Below, one piece after another: positions 18,801 to 26,579 of a stretch of 64,000 nt of DNA. A program made the translations under genes and the position numbers. The stretch is taken from contig JBAOHI010000077.1 of assembly GCA_037045535.1 (NCBI GenBank), positions 62,001-126,000 on the forward strand. Direction: 5' to 3'. Every line of letters starts with the position of its first letter. Within the stretch, counting starts at the first letter, position 1. The notes below the pieces were generated by a model. The model did not search any database. It was not told the origin of the DNA and saw only the letters and a program-made list of their open reading frames with translations. This DNA is from Competibacter_A sp037045535 (GTDB taxonomy: Bacteria > Pseudomonadota > Gammaproteobacteria > Competibacterales > Competibacteraceae).

Positions 18801-20181
18801 TGCGATTGTCTTCGTCGGCCAAGCCGTACACTACTAACCATTCGTTGGGTGCTATCTCCTGTTCGGCTCTTATCAGCGTGAGTTGGTCGATGCTGCCAAT
18901 CGTACTGAAATCCAAATCCAGGTCGGTCATCTTCAGTAGGGCGGCCATCCGCATCGCCTGATTCTCATGGGTGACAACCGTGCCGATAATCTCTCTAGAC
19001 GGTTGATAATCGGGATTCCTTTCGATCAATCCCCGAGGGCTGTAGCACAATTCTCCACGCCCCAAGGCATTGCGTAAGGAACCGCTGAAATATTCGTCGA
19101 TGACCGCTTGCCCGACTCCGCCCTTGCCTGGTTTGATAATAGGCAGTCCAAGCGCTTGCAACGAGGCGTTAATGGTGAAAAACAGGCGATGACGAACCAT
19201 TCGCTGCTCCCCGGAATCATACGTCTTGTACTCCTGTAAAATCTTGGGTCCGATATACTCGCAGTAGGTCGCGAGCGGCATGCCATTACCTCGATACGAG
19301 AGTGGAATCCGCCCTTCGACTAAAAACAGAGTCGCAAATGTAGCAGCAAATCGATTGATTTCGTTAGGATCAATTTTACCGGAGCTCCTCGGTAATATCT
19401 CTCGCGAAAAGATATACACCATAGCGTAGTCCAGATCGCGGAGAGACCATATTAGACGCAGTATCTGTATTACGGCGTGTTCAATTTGCTTGGCCGTCCG
19501 TGCACCGTGGTCCTTGTCCAAAACCCCGCTGATCAACCAATCGACAAGACCCTCCTGTTTAGCCTGAACCGTCATTCCTGTTTCCTTGAGAACTTTTTCG
19601 ACGAAGGCTCCACGCAATTGCTGCTCGATTTCCACGCCGCCCTGATAACTTTGCAGCCGGACAAATCCTTCATGATCTGGATGTTTGAGATTGGCAGAAA
19701 ACTCCACCCGGTGCTCGCCCAGTCGCACGCTATAGATAATATAGTGATCAGTGACGACAAAAGTGCCGGGGATAGATGCCGACATTCGGCGAGCGGCCCG
19801 CACGATCGTCGCAACCACTCGATGACGGATCAGACCATTGACAATAATCGGTGCATCATCCAGTTTGGTCAGTCGGATCTCTTTGGTTTCGCTTGTTTGG
19901 ATACGGCCAACCGTGATCGTGATGTTGGCACGGGCCGAAATCATGCGCTCTTCAAGAGCCTTGTTTCCAGCTTCGTGCAAATACCGTATCATCGAATGAA
20001 CGGTATTGATGTTGACGAGTGAGTATTCGGTAAGTTTGGTGATTTTATTTTTGAGAAAGGCCGGCAATTCTTCGTTTTGAGATAACCCTTCCCAAGATTC
20101 CTCCAGCTCTCGCGCCAGCGCCTGATACTGTTTGAGGACCGCATCCCCTTTGAGTGGGAGTCGCAACTTGCCGATATGCAT
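15892..20181 (-). CDS. Multidomain phosphotransferase: His-swivel, embedded tyrosine phosphatase, C-terminal ATP-grasp
   Basis: The 1429-residue product has several recognisable parts. Residues 1-~540 are unrecognised. A PEP-utiliser swivelling domain (~545-610) has the phospho-His motif SGGLLSHAGVTTREFAIPA (His592). A helical linker follows. A low-molecular-weight tyrosine phosphatase (~893-1040) has the CX5RS loop CTANIDRS (Cys899, Arg905) and a late Asp-Pro. A PPDK/PEP-synthase N-terminal ATP-grasp (~1075-1400) has GGKGANLGE, SVRSSG, PVSGRD and a final QTRPIT. The PEP/pyruvate TIM barrel is absent, so it is neither PEP synthase nor PPDK. The order swivel-then-ATP-grasp is that of glucan/phosphoglucan water dikinases. 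The substrate is unknown. It overlaps the preceding gene, and deleting one C at 20145-20148 fuses the two. Confidence 0.85.
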   Translation of the reverse strand: MHIGKLRLPLKGDAVLKQYQALARELEESWEGLSQNEELPAFLKNKITKLTEYSLVNINTVHSMIRYLHEAGNKALEERMISARANITITVGRIQTSETKEIRLTKLDDAPIIVNGLIRHRVVATIVRAARRMSASIPGTFVVTDHYIIYSVRLGEHRVEFSANLKHPDHEGFVRLQSYQGGVEIEQQLRGAFVEKVLKETGMTVQAKQEGLVDWLISGVLDKDHGARTAKQIEHAVIQILRLIWSLRDLDYAMVYIFSREILPRSSGKIDPNEINRFAATFATLFLVEGRIPLSYRGNGMPLATYCEYIGPKILQEYKTYDSGEQRMVRHRLFFTINASLQALGLPIIKPGKGGVGQAVIDEYFSGSLRNALGRGELCYSPRGLIERNPDYQPSREIIGTVVTHENQAMRMAALLKMTDLDLDFSTIGSIDQLTLIRAEQEIAPNEWLVVYGLADEDNRTILYAFSQHIAARGDRHWLSLAKIKKILRKAGFAIPTKIHISGFQKVISHRMLIGQPRQQTQIIGTSIRGLSASVGDSSIRIGRITFDRNYCFDPETRTGRILLVPFTTPEDIEAIRTAEAVLVTSGGLLSHAGVTTREFAIPALIIPHAEWLQSPKETVVRLEERHPGQMIKSAEGFWVSDSMVSETVEVREGDLVLVWATQGMVSIISMSGDYCQRAHDLIQGIVAGANTFADLESWLETLASGIDILDRREQMITDILGLVLAESLWNKRIHSTVRKQFIQILQHACSGVGTNGTRSKLPVKSIASINVIMKRLLEHIFRELEGLLSEVENNLSRVRVLWRAVSIIVMIERQWAQAMMLMDSLSLSNEQRRSLEQRIDQLRRHPRLALLKASVLHDVETLSSRNLTEEHLPLIRQTLRRLGYMKNDISGPKVLFVCTANIDRSPMAEFLFKKMLSDKKIEGVEVVSRGIAATDHSPISKIGQALLLAENGVYAETHRSKKIEESDIREADIVLAMEQFHVQFLKEKYPFAIQKIDLLSDYGGVPDLGDIKDPAGQLEEAHRRMKREIELTLLGVLDRMREDGLLARAMTAHLQIKARELAKIKREKITESRRILIPLDEVDADAVSLVGGKGANLGEIAHIVRQHGAQIPQALMVTTFAFQRFLEENNLRDTHNQISAAIDAILVAKPILDEGQRQQIVELSEQIRSLILQGSLDTTTCVGREIMAAVDACGLNDTCLSVRSSGLQEDTEEATFAGAAETYLYVTTAELLERIKAVWMSFWLIRGLLYRSSRIIRQGSIKPAVVVQKMFDSQVSGVMFTTDPVSGRDIIVIEAGYGLGEGVVSGLVDVDRYYVSKFDGSIIDMHIGKKTFKVAPHPSGKGTSIEPVDSDLRDVPCLNKEDIKIKVAMALEEYYASSQDIEFGIADGKLSILQTRPITTRVSNEQAFSFVEESRGRSRSIAGTAATD

Positions 20182-21346
20182 CCACCATCGTAGCCAGTAA
20201 GGAAACGATGGTCAGCGCCGTCCTCTGGGTCATTTTATCCGAATGTGCGACAATCAATTGAAGCGCATCGTAGTTGGGCTTGATTAGGTTATTTTGAATA
20301 TGGGTGTATTGCTCCCGCAGTTTTTGTTTCGCTCCGTCACTGATCGAAACGTCACCGGCATTATCCGAAAACAAAATATAGGTTCCAGCATCGCTTTCGC
20401 CCGCTGTTTTCAATTCGCCCGTTACATTATCCTGCATCCAAGGTGGCATTTGCGATTCGGAGTATTCCACCGGATAGGTCAACTGATAGCCGCCTAAATT
20501 GAATCCGGGGATATGAATATCTTGGGCACCTACCAGTTTGATCCCTTGCAAGGAATCCCATGAGTTCGTAATTCTTGCCAGCTCTCGTCTGCCGATGGCT
20601 TTTCGAGCGATTGTTAAATTATCGATGAGGTTTTTTAGCGCAGCCTCGGTTTGGGTCATGGATTTCAAGAATCCTTGGCTGTTCATTTTTTTCAGGTTGA
20701 TCAACCTGCCAAGCTTGGTAACATATCGATGTTGATATAAGGCTGCGAGATAGTCGTAGGCAACCGGGTAGCGCGCTTGTAATTCTTCGACAATGACTGT
20801 TTTAACGTATCTGTTGGTCTCTTTAGAGAGCGCGGCAACCAGATCACTGGTTGTCACTGGCTCAAACTCTCCCTGAGGAGATACCGTCTCGGGAAGTTTT
20901 AACAGGACGCGAAGAATGCGATTTTTCTCATTCCTCAGACCTGAGATGCGCATTGCATGAGCGGCATCGTCCGTAATCTGTCTCGCAGCGGTTTGCGCGA
21001 CTTTTTGTTGTTGCCACAGCTGATAAAGCAACGCCGGGTCGTCCTCGGCGATATCCGTTGGCCAATGGTGCTCGCTAAAATGTTTGTCGATTTCCCGGAT
21101 GTATTGTTCGAGGACCTCCGATCCGTCGGAGTCTGGGTCCTTAGCCAGCAAGTCTTGTAGCAGCGATCTGGCACGGGCCAACAAAAACGCATGCAAGGCG
21201 ATTCGTTCCTTGTCGGCCTCATGCCAATAAATGAGATCTATCTCGTGCAGCATGATGTCGGCAATGATTTCGTCCTGGATATTCTTGCTTGCACCACGCC
21301 GCTCCAGCGCCGCGATCAACGGCAGAAAACTTGCCTTCGTATCCAT
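20045..21346 (-). CDS. Hypothetical helical protein, probably the N-terminal part of the downstream phosphotransferase
   Basis: The frame gives 433 residues, soluble and mostly helical, with no motif I recognise and no signal peptide. It starts 13 bases after the stop of atpG, so it belongs to the ATPase operon transcript. After about residue 400 (TQRG) the frame runs into unlikely sequence, while the correct-looking continuation (DAVLKQYQALARELEESW) is in the next frame. The switch is at a run of four G (complement of 20145-20148). With three G the two frames would form one protein of about 1817 residues. Either a sequencing/assembly insertion, a real mutation or slippage explains this. Confidence 0.75.
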   Translation of the reverse strand: MDTKASFLPLIAALERRGASKNIQDEIIADIMLHEIDLIYWHEADKERIALHAFLLARARSLLQDLLAKDPDSDGSEVLEQYIREIDKHFSEHHWPTDIAEDDPALLYQLWQQQKVAQTAARQITDDAAHAMRISGLRNEKNRILRVLLKLPETVSPQGEFEPVTTSDLVAALSKETNRYVKTVIVEELQARYPVAYDYLAALYQHRYVTKLGRLINLKKMNSQGFLKSMTQTEAALKNLIDNLTIARKAIGRRELARITNSWDSLQGIKLVGAQDIHIPGFNLGGYQLTYPVEYSESQMPPWMQDNVTGELKTAGESDAGTYILFSDNAGDVSISDGAKQKLREQYTHIQNNLIKPNYDALQLIVAHSDKMTQRTALTIVSLLATMVDAYRQVATPTQRGCGPQTVSGAGARAGGILGRVISKRRIAGLSQK

Positions 21347-21359
21347 ATTGTGAACCCCC

Positions 21360-22292
21360 TCAATTCAGGTCAAGCCGCGAATGTTCGGCGGGTTTATCTC
21401 TGTCGGGGAAGCTGTTCAACAATGCCTCGAAACCGACAACGACATCCAATAACTCGGTGGTGATGGCTTCCTGGCGTTGCTGGTGATAGAGCGCGTGTAA
21501 AGTCGCCAGCTTATCCTCAATATTGCGCTCGGCGTTCTGCATGGCCAGCAGCCGGCTGGCATGCTCACCGGCCAGCGATTCGGCGCAGGCACGAAAAAAG
21601 ACGATAAACAGCCATTCGTTCAGCAGCGCGCTCAACAACGCTGCCCGATCACCGTAATGGCTGGGCAGCGAACGCCCTGGCCATGGCCCTGAATTTTGAA
21701 ACATGAGGGGGTCGAGCGGCAGTAGCGCCAGCGTGTAGGGCGTCGGGCGCATTCCAGCCTGGGGGCGTTGCTGACACAACAGCAACCGTTCGACTCCCCG
21801 ACTCCGCCATTGCTCCAAAACCGGCAACAGTTGCCGCAGGGTCTGCACGATGCCGGTCGCGGCAGCGGGGGTGTGAAATGTCTGCTCCGAGAACAAACCT
21901 GTGCTGGCCAGCACGGCCGCCAAGCGCGCCCCGACCACCAGGACGTGCTGCTTGTATCCCGGAAATTGGGCCAGTACTGCCCGGATCTGTTCGGCGAGAT
22001 CCTCGTTAAATCGTCCGCACAGGCCATGATCCGAACCAAATGCGACCACGCCGATGGCGGGTTTTCTCGCTTTTGACACGGCAAGATTGGAGCCTCGCGG
22101 GTGGACGGGAGCCGTCTCGTTCAAGAACGCCGCCAGTCCCAGCCGCACGGCCCGCTCGTAGTCGGCGACCGCCGCGACCGCCTGCTCATATTGGTGGATG
22201 CTGATTGCCGCCAGGGTTTTCATGGTGCGGACGATACCTTGCAGATTTTCCGCCGTGGCAATGGTACGGCGCAGGCTGTCTGGGATCGGCAT
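21360..22292 (-). CDS. atpG: N-type ATP synthase gamma subunit
   Basis: Central-stalk gamma subunit, 310 residues, last ATPase gene of the operon. The N-terminal helix begins PIPDSLRRTIATAENLQGIVRTMKTLAAISI, matching the conserved gamma coiled coil, and the C-terminal helix contains ERNIEDKLATLHALYHQQRQEAITTELLDVV. The ATG at 22292 is used rather than an in-frame start at 22451 lying inside atpA. It lies 11 bases after atpA. The sequence is diverged from ordinary F-type gamma, as usual for the N-ATPase branch. Confidence 0.9.
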   Translation of the reverse strand: MPIPDSLRRTIATAENLQGIVRTMKTLAAISIHQYEQAVAAVADYERAVRLGLAAFLNETAPVHPRGSNLAVSKARKPAIGVVAFGSDHGLCGRFNEDLAEQIRAVLAQFPGYKQHVLVVGARLAAVLASTGLFSEQTFHTPAAATGIVQTLRQLLPVLEQWRSRGVERLLLCQQRPQAGMRPTPYTLALLPLDPLMFQNSGPWPGRSLPSHYGDRAALLSALLNEWLFIVFFRACAESLAGEHASRLLAMQNAERNIEDKLATLHALYHQQRQEAITTELLDVVVGFEALLNSFPDRDKPAEHSRLDLN

Positions 22293-22303
22293 GGCGGCCC
22301 GAC

Positions 22304-23845
22304 CTACTCCCCTCGCCCGCTGGGATGAGAGGCGCCAGGGGTGAGAGTGGCTAGGTTCGCTAGTGCGGCACGAGCAACGGTGAGCAACGTTGCGCGATCT
22401 TCTTCGTTGAGGTCGATACCCGCCGCGATCCGTTGCTTGAGCACAGCGCAATGAGCCACCACTGCTTCCCGCACCTGGTTTTCAGCCTTACTCATGCATT
22501 CCAGCGGTACGGTATCAAACGCGCCTTCGGTGACGGCCAACAAGACCGCGATTTGTTCAGCTGCTGGCAACGGTCGATACTGCGGCTGCTTTAAAACCTC
22601 CCGCAGGCGTTGTCCTCGCTCGATAACACGGCGGGTCGTGTCATCGAGCCGGGTACCGAAACGGGCGAAGGCTTCCATCTCTTCGAATTGGGCATAGGTC
22701 AGCCGCAATTCTCCGGCCACCGCTCGGTAAGCCGGCAACTGCGCCTTGCCACCCACCCGCGATACCGATTTGCCAATCTCCACCGCCGGCCAGATCCCCT
22801 TGCGGGCCAGCGTCGGCGAAAGATAAAGCTGCCCATCGGTGATCGAAATCAGGTTAGTGGGAATGTACGCGGCGAGATTCTGGGCCTCGGTTTCGACAAT
22901 CGGCAGGGCCGCCAGTGAGCCACCACCATACTCCGGACGCAGGCGAGCGGCCCGCTCCAGCAGGCGGGAATGCAGATAGAAGATGTCGCCGGGAAACGCT
23001 TCCCGTCCCGGCGGACGGCGCAGCAGCAGGCACAACTCCCGATAGGCTTGCGCGTGGCGGGTCAAATCGTCGTATACGATCAAGACATCGCGCCCCTGGG
23101 CCATGAACCACTCGGCGATGCTAGTTGCAGCATAAGGCGCGAAGGTCTGCAAACCGGGTGGGTCTTCGCCGGCCGCAACGACCACTACGCTGTAGGCAAG
23201 CGCCCCGCGTTCGCGCAAGGCGGCGATCACTTGGGCCACCGCCGCGCCGCGCTGACCGATGGCACAGTAGACGCAGATGACACCCTGATCGGCTTGGTTG
23301 AGCATGGCGTCCACTGCCAAGGCGGTTTTGCCAGTCTGGCGATCACCCAGAATCAGTTCCCGCTGGCCACGTCCGATGGGGATGGCGGCGTCCACCACTT
23401 TGATGCCGGTCGCCAGCGGTACGCTGACCGGAGCGCGGGCCAGAATCGGTGGCGCGGGCCGCTCCACCGGCCAGCATTCGCCGGCCGGGATCAGGCCACC
23501 GCCATCCAGCGGTTCGCCCAGCGCGTTGACAACCCGCCCCAGTAGTGCTGTCCCAACCGGGATAGCCAGCACTCGCCCAGTGCGTTCCACGGTCGCGCCG
23601 GCCCGCAAGCCACCCCGGTCGCGCAAGACCACTACGCCGACTTCCGCGACATCAAGGTCGAACGCAAGGCCGCTGGAATCGTCGGCGAAGCGGACCACTT
23701 CTAGCGCCGCCACGCCCGGTAGACCACGCACCCGAGCCACGCCCTGACCGACCCCGGCGACCACGCCGATTTCGACCGGCCGCAAGCGGGGTCGATAGTC
23801 GCTCAGCACGGTGTTAAAATCGTCCAGGTACTCAGGCAGGTTCAT
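22304..23845 (-). CDS. atpA: N-type ATP synthase alpha subunit
   Basis: The 513-residue alpha subunit has the nucleotide-binding P-loop GDRQTGKT (167-174) and the alpha-type signature in PAVEIGKSVSRVGGKAQ. The start MNLPEYL at 23845 overlaps the end of atpF by 14 bases; a longer in-frame version to 23935 would intrude into atpF and is rejected. It forms the F1 hexamer with AtpD. The divergence of the N-terminus and the gene order D-C-Q-R-B-E-F-A-G identify it as part of an N-type ATPase rather than the housekeeping enzyme. Confidence 0.95.
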   Translation of the reverse strand: MNLPEYLDDFNTVLSDYRPRLRPVEIGVVAGVGQGVARVRGLPGVAALEVVRFADDSSGLAFDLDVAEVGVVVLRDRGGLRAGATVERTGRVLAIPVGTALLGRVVNALGEPLDGGGLIPAGECWPVERPAPPILARAPVSVPLATGIKVVDAAIPIGRGQRELILGDRQTGKTALAVDAMLNQADQGVICVYCAIGQRGAAVAQVIAALRERGALAYSVVVVAAGEDPPGLQTFAPYAATSIAEWFMAQGRDVLIVYDDLTRHAQAYRELCLLLRRPPGREAFPGDIFYLHSRLLERAARLRPEYGGGSLAALPIVETEAQNLAAYIPTNLISITDGQLYLSPTLARKGIWPAVEIGKSVSRVGGKAQLPAYRAVAGELRLTYAQFEEMEAFARFGTRLDDTTRRVIERGQRLREVLKQPQYRPLPAAEQIAVLLAVTEGAFDTVPLECMSKAENQVREAVVAHCAVLKQRIAAGIDLNEEDRATLLTVARAALANLATLTPGASHPSGRGE

Positions 23846-24614
23846 GGCCCGATGTCTCGCCACCACCAGCGGGTGCAATAAGGGACTGCAATTCGGCAGC
23901 GAATCCGTCAAGATAATGATCGACAGTCCAACCAAGGCGTTGGCTGGACGTTTCCAAGGTAATGCCCAGCGGCGCGGCGGGATCGGCTCGGAAGTCCGGG
24001 ACCAAGTCAGCGGCGAGTACTTGCCGCAAACCGGCGGTCAGCATCCTCTGCTGGGATTCCGCTAGCGGAAAGGCGGTGCGGATCATGCAGCCGTCCCGAG
24101 CGGACTGAGCCAGCGTTTGCCGGGTTTCGTCATCCAGCGCCCGCAGTCGCGCTAGCAGTACCGAGGCCATTTGCGCTTCCAGTTCGGCGTTGCCCAAATC
24201 GCCGAGCGCCCGTCGAGCCAGCGCCAGCAGCCGCTGGCCGGCTTCGCGGCGTAGGGTTTGTCGAGAATCGCGCTGTTCCCGCTCCAGTTCCGCCCGCCAG
24301 CGTTGCCGTGCCTCGGCTACCTCGGCCTGTGCCTGCGCCAGCCAGGTTTGCCGTTGTGCAGCAACCTCTTCTCGCGCCTGGGCCAGCCAGGTTTCCCGCG
24401 TCGCCGCCAGCTCTTGCTGACGAACCAGACAATCGCGCCGCAAGGTTTCAGCGGCTGCCGCTTGAGCTTGCGCTTCCGCCAGCGCGGCAGCAACCCGCTG
24501 CTGGCGGGCGGCCATCGCAGCGAGAATCGGGCGATACAGAAATCGCTTGAGCAGCCACAGCAACAGCAGGAAATTGCCGATTTGGGCGGCGACGGTGAAC
24601 CAGTCCAGCTTCAT
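23832..24614 (-). CDS. atpF: N-type ATP synthase b subunit, long form
   Basis: The 260-residue protein starts with a membrane helix (VAAQIGNFLLLLWLLKRFLY) followed by a very long Ala/Gln/Glu/Arg coiled coil (~35-150), as in b subunits. The final ~110 residues (MASVLLARLRAL through the end) are longer than in ordinary b and look like the delta-type C-terminal module. That fits an operon with no separate atpH: N-type ATPases lack a free delta subunit. It begins three bases after atpE. Confidence 0.9.
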   Translation of the reverse strand: MKLDWFTVAAQIGNFLLLLWLLKRFLYRPILAAMAARQQRVAAALAEAQAQAAAAETLRRDCLVRQQELAATRETWLAQAREEVAAQRQTWLAQAQAEVAEARQRWRAELEREQRDSRQTLRREAGQRLLALARRALGDLGNAELEAQMASVLLARLRALDDETRQTLAQSARDGCMIRTAFPLAESQQRMLTAGLRQVLAADLVPDFRADPAAPLGITLETSSQRLGWTVDHYLDGFAAELQSLIAPAGGGETSGHEPA

Positions 24615-24616
24615 GG

Positions 24617-24895
24617 CTAGCGGGCGGTCGCGGCAATCACATGATCCCAGAATGGATTAGCGAAAATCAGGATCAGCGACACCACGAAACAGTAAATCGC
24701 GGTGGATTCGATCATCGCCAGCCCGACAAACAAAGTGCGACTGATCGTGGCCGCTTCGTCCGGCTGCTGGGCGATGGACAACAAGGCGTTCATCAAAGCC
24801 CGGCCTTCGGCCAGAGCCGGGGCGATGGTGCCCAAGCCGACAGTCAGACCAGCAGTGACGATGGAAACGACACCGATCACAAGAGTGGAATCCAT
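24617..24895 (-). CDS. atpE: N-type ATP synthase c subunit (rotor ring)
   Basis: Two-helix rotor subunit of about 92 residues. GAGG lies nine bases before ATG 24895; a GTG at 24901 is also possible. Helix 1 carries PALAEGR with a Glu (Glu30 from the ATG), and helix 2 carries AMIESTAIY with Glu63, Ser64, Thr65 and Tyr68. The second set matches the Na+ ligands of sodium-type c rings (Glu65, Ser66, Thr67, Tyr70 in Ilyobacter numbering). Glu30 stands where those rings have Gln32. Two carboxylates per subunit is a known hallmark of N-type rings. Ion specificity cannot be settled from this alone. Confidence 0.93.
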   Translation of the reverse strand: MDSTLVIGVVSIVTAGLTVGLGTIAPALAEGRALMNALLSIAQQPDEAATISRTLFVGLAMIESTAIYCFVVSLILIFANPFWDHVIAATAR

Positions 24896-24906
24896 GAGCA
24901 CCTACC

Positions 24907-25605
24907 TCACACGCGGGGTTGGGAATGATGGGCAGTCTGTTCCTGGGCGGCGGTCGCGGCGGCGATGAACACGGTCGCCAACACCGCGAAAATGTAGGCT
25001 TGGATCAGGCCGGTCAATAGGCCGAGAACATTCATCAGGGCCGGGAACACGAACGGCGCCACCAGCAGCAAAATCGCCGCCACCAGCCCGCCGCTCATTA
25101 CATTGCCATACAGTCGGACGGCCAGCGCCAGTGTACGGGCCAGTTCACCGATGAGATTGAGTGGCAACATCAGCGGCGTCGGCTCCAGGTACAGATGCAG
25201 AAAGCGGCGCAATCCGTGGCGGCGGATACCATAAAACGGCACGGCGCAGAACACGCACAGCGCCAGCGCGGTCGTGGTGGACAGGGAGCCGGTGGGTGGT
25301 TCATAACCGGGAACGACTGCTAGCAGATTACAGGTTGCGATGAAGAGGAACAGGGTGACGATAAACGACAGAAACGGGCCAGGGTCTTGGCGGGCGATGT
25401 CCTGGATCTGGCGCTGGGCACCTTCCACCAGTACTTCCAGACAATTCTGCCATGACGACAGCTCGCCAGTAGTGGACAACTTGCGGGTGATCCAGCGCGC
25501 CAGTCCAGCCAGCAGGGCAATAGTGAGCCATGTAAAAATCAGGGTGGCATTGATATTTACCGGGCCGAAATCGAGCAGAACCGTCTGGTCGGGGCTGATG
25601 TTCAT
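24907..25605 (-). CDS. atpB: N-type ATP synthase a subunit
   Basis: Membrane stator subunit, 232 residues from ATG 25605. It has five to six hydrophobic segments and the conserved ion-channel Arg in LARTLALAVRLYGNVMSGG. The motif PLNLIGELARTL precedes it, as in all a subunits. A longer in-frame version to 25884 would overlap atpR almost completely and is rejected. The gene is followed by atpE after 11 bases. With the c ring it forms the ion translocation path. Confidence 0.93.
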   Translation of the reverse strand: MNISPDQTVLLDFGPVNINATLIFTWLTIALLAGLARWITRKLSTTGELSSWQNCLEVLVEGAQRQIQDIARQDPGPFLSFIVTLFLFIATCNLLAVVPGYEPPTGSLSTTTALALCVFCAVPFYGIRRHGLRRFLHLYLEPTPLMLPLNLIGELARTLALAVRLYGNVMSGGLVAAILLLVAPFVFPALMNVLGLLTGLIQAYIFAVLATVFIAAATAAQEQTAHHSQPRV

Positions 25606-25613
25606 GGCGATTA

Positions 25614-25901
25614 TCAGGACGGTTTGGTCACGGGTTGCAACCGGCGGGTCAACAGCACGCGCGCTACGATGAAGGCCAGCAGCGCTACACCTAAGCGCGG
25701 CAGGTTGCGATCCGGGCCGAGGATGAAATAAAAGCCGGCCATGCTCACCGCCAGTCGCAGGATAAAGCTGCCGAACACCCACAGCGCCGGATGCGTCTGT
25801 TGCGGCAAACGCCGCAAGGTGAACCACAGGCCGGCGTAGTAGAACAGCCCCAATATCGCGCCGCCCACGGCGGCTAACAACCAAACCAGTAACTCAATCA
25901 T
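25614..25901 (-). CDS. atpR: AtpR, N-ATPase-specific membrane subunit
   Basis: The 95-residue protein has three predicted membrane helices (IELLVWLLAAVGGAILGLFYY, ALWVFGSFILRLAVSMAGFYFIL, LGVALLAFIVARVLL) with an Arg in the middle helix (ILRLAVS). AtpR occurs only in N-ATPase operons, where it is thought to interact with the c ring through this Arg. Position between atpQ and atpB is diagnostic. It overlaps the atpQ stop by eight bases. Confidence 0.88.
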   Translation of the reverse strand: MIELLVWLLAAVGGAILGLFYYAGLWFTLRRLPQQTHPALWVFGSFILRLAVSMAGFYFILGPDRNLPRLGVALLAFIVARVLLTRRLQPVTKPS

Positions 25902-26190
25902 GCGGTGGCCTCATTCGATCCACCCATTGCCAGGCGGCGATACAACCCAGCGCCAACCCCGCCAGCAACAGGCTCAAAGTCCAGGAAAAGCGGCCGGGAT
26001 AGACGCGATCCAGCCAGACGCCGAGCAGCGCCCCCAGCACCGTCGGTAGGGCCACGCTCCAGCCAATCATCCCGACCAGCCCTAGCCCGAACCACAAGGT
26101 CGGCGGCGCGGCGCGCGCGCGCAACTTGCGACTGACCTTGCGGGCCACCTGTGCCGGCAGATGATTGACCGGAGGGTGGGACGGTTTCAT
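25894..26190 (-). CDS. atpQ: AtpQ, AtpI-like membrane protein of the N-ATPase operon
   Basis: The 98-residue protein has a basic N-terminus (ARKVSRKLRARAAPP) and two membrane helices with Gly-rich faces (GMIGWSVALPTVLGALLGVWLD, LSLLLAGLALGCIAAWQWV). This resembles the AtpZ/AtpI family. The gene is the Q position of the atpDCQRBEFAG order. Start and stop overlap atpC by ATGA, so translation is coupled. AtpI-like proteins assist c-ring assembly. Confidence 0.88.
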   Translation of the reverse strand: MKPSHPPVNHLPAQVARKVSRKLRARAAPPTLWFGLGLVGMIGWSVALPTVLGALLGVWLDRVYPGRFSWTLSLLLAGLALGCIAAWQWVDRMRPPHD

Positions 26191-26579
26191 CGTGGTAATC
26201 CCTGTAATTCCAGAAAACGGCGGATAACGCCGGCTTCCAGCCGGGCGATGGCACCTCGCGCCGCTTTTTCCTGATCATCGCAATGGCGGAAGCGGGTTTC
26301 GACCACGTCCCGCAGTCCCGCCAGATCGCCACCGCGCACCGCTCGCCGCACCGAAACCAGCACCTCGTCCCCGCATTTGACCAGTATGCCCCGATCCACC
26401 GCCACGAAAATTTCACCGCCATCCAAGGCAACGAAGCTGACCAGACCGGGCACCAGCGTCGCCACCCAATCACGGTGACGGGGCAGCAGGCAAAAGTGTC
26501 CTTCCGGACCCTCGGCATTGAATTTGACAACGGATTCGTCCACCAGTATTTCGGTCGGTGTGAGCAGTTTTAGGTGCAT
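26187..26579 (-). CDS. atpC: N-type ATP synthase epsilon subunit
   Basis: The 130-residue product has the epsilon beta-sandwich start (LKLLTPTEILVDESVVKFNAEG, GHFCLLPRHRDWVATLVPG) and a helical C-terminal part ending ARLEAGVIRRFLELQGL. The start ATG 26579 overlaps the last codons of atpD by 10 bases. It couples rotation between gamma and the c ring and may restrain hydrolysis. Placement directly after atpD is standard for this operon type. Confidence 0.92.
   Translation of the reverse strand: MHLKLLTPTEILVDESVVKFNAEGPEGHFCLLPRHRDWVATLVPGLVSFVALDGGEIFVAVDRGILVKCGDEVLVSVRRAVRGGDLAGLRDVVETRFRHCDDQEKAARGAIARLEAGVIRRFLELQGLPR

Noticed and set aside
15892..20181. Ordinary PEP synthase (ppsA) or PPDK
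   Set aside because: No PEP/pyruvate-binding barrel, wrong domain order, and an inserted tyrosine phosphatase.
25605..25884. N-terminal extension of atpB
   Set aside because: It would overlap almost all of atpR; the first a-subunit-like sequence starts at ATG 25605.
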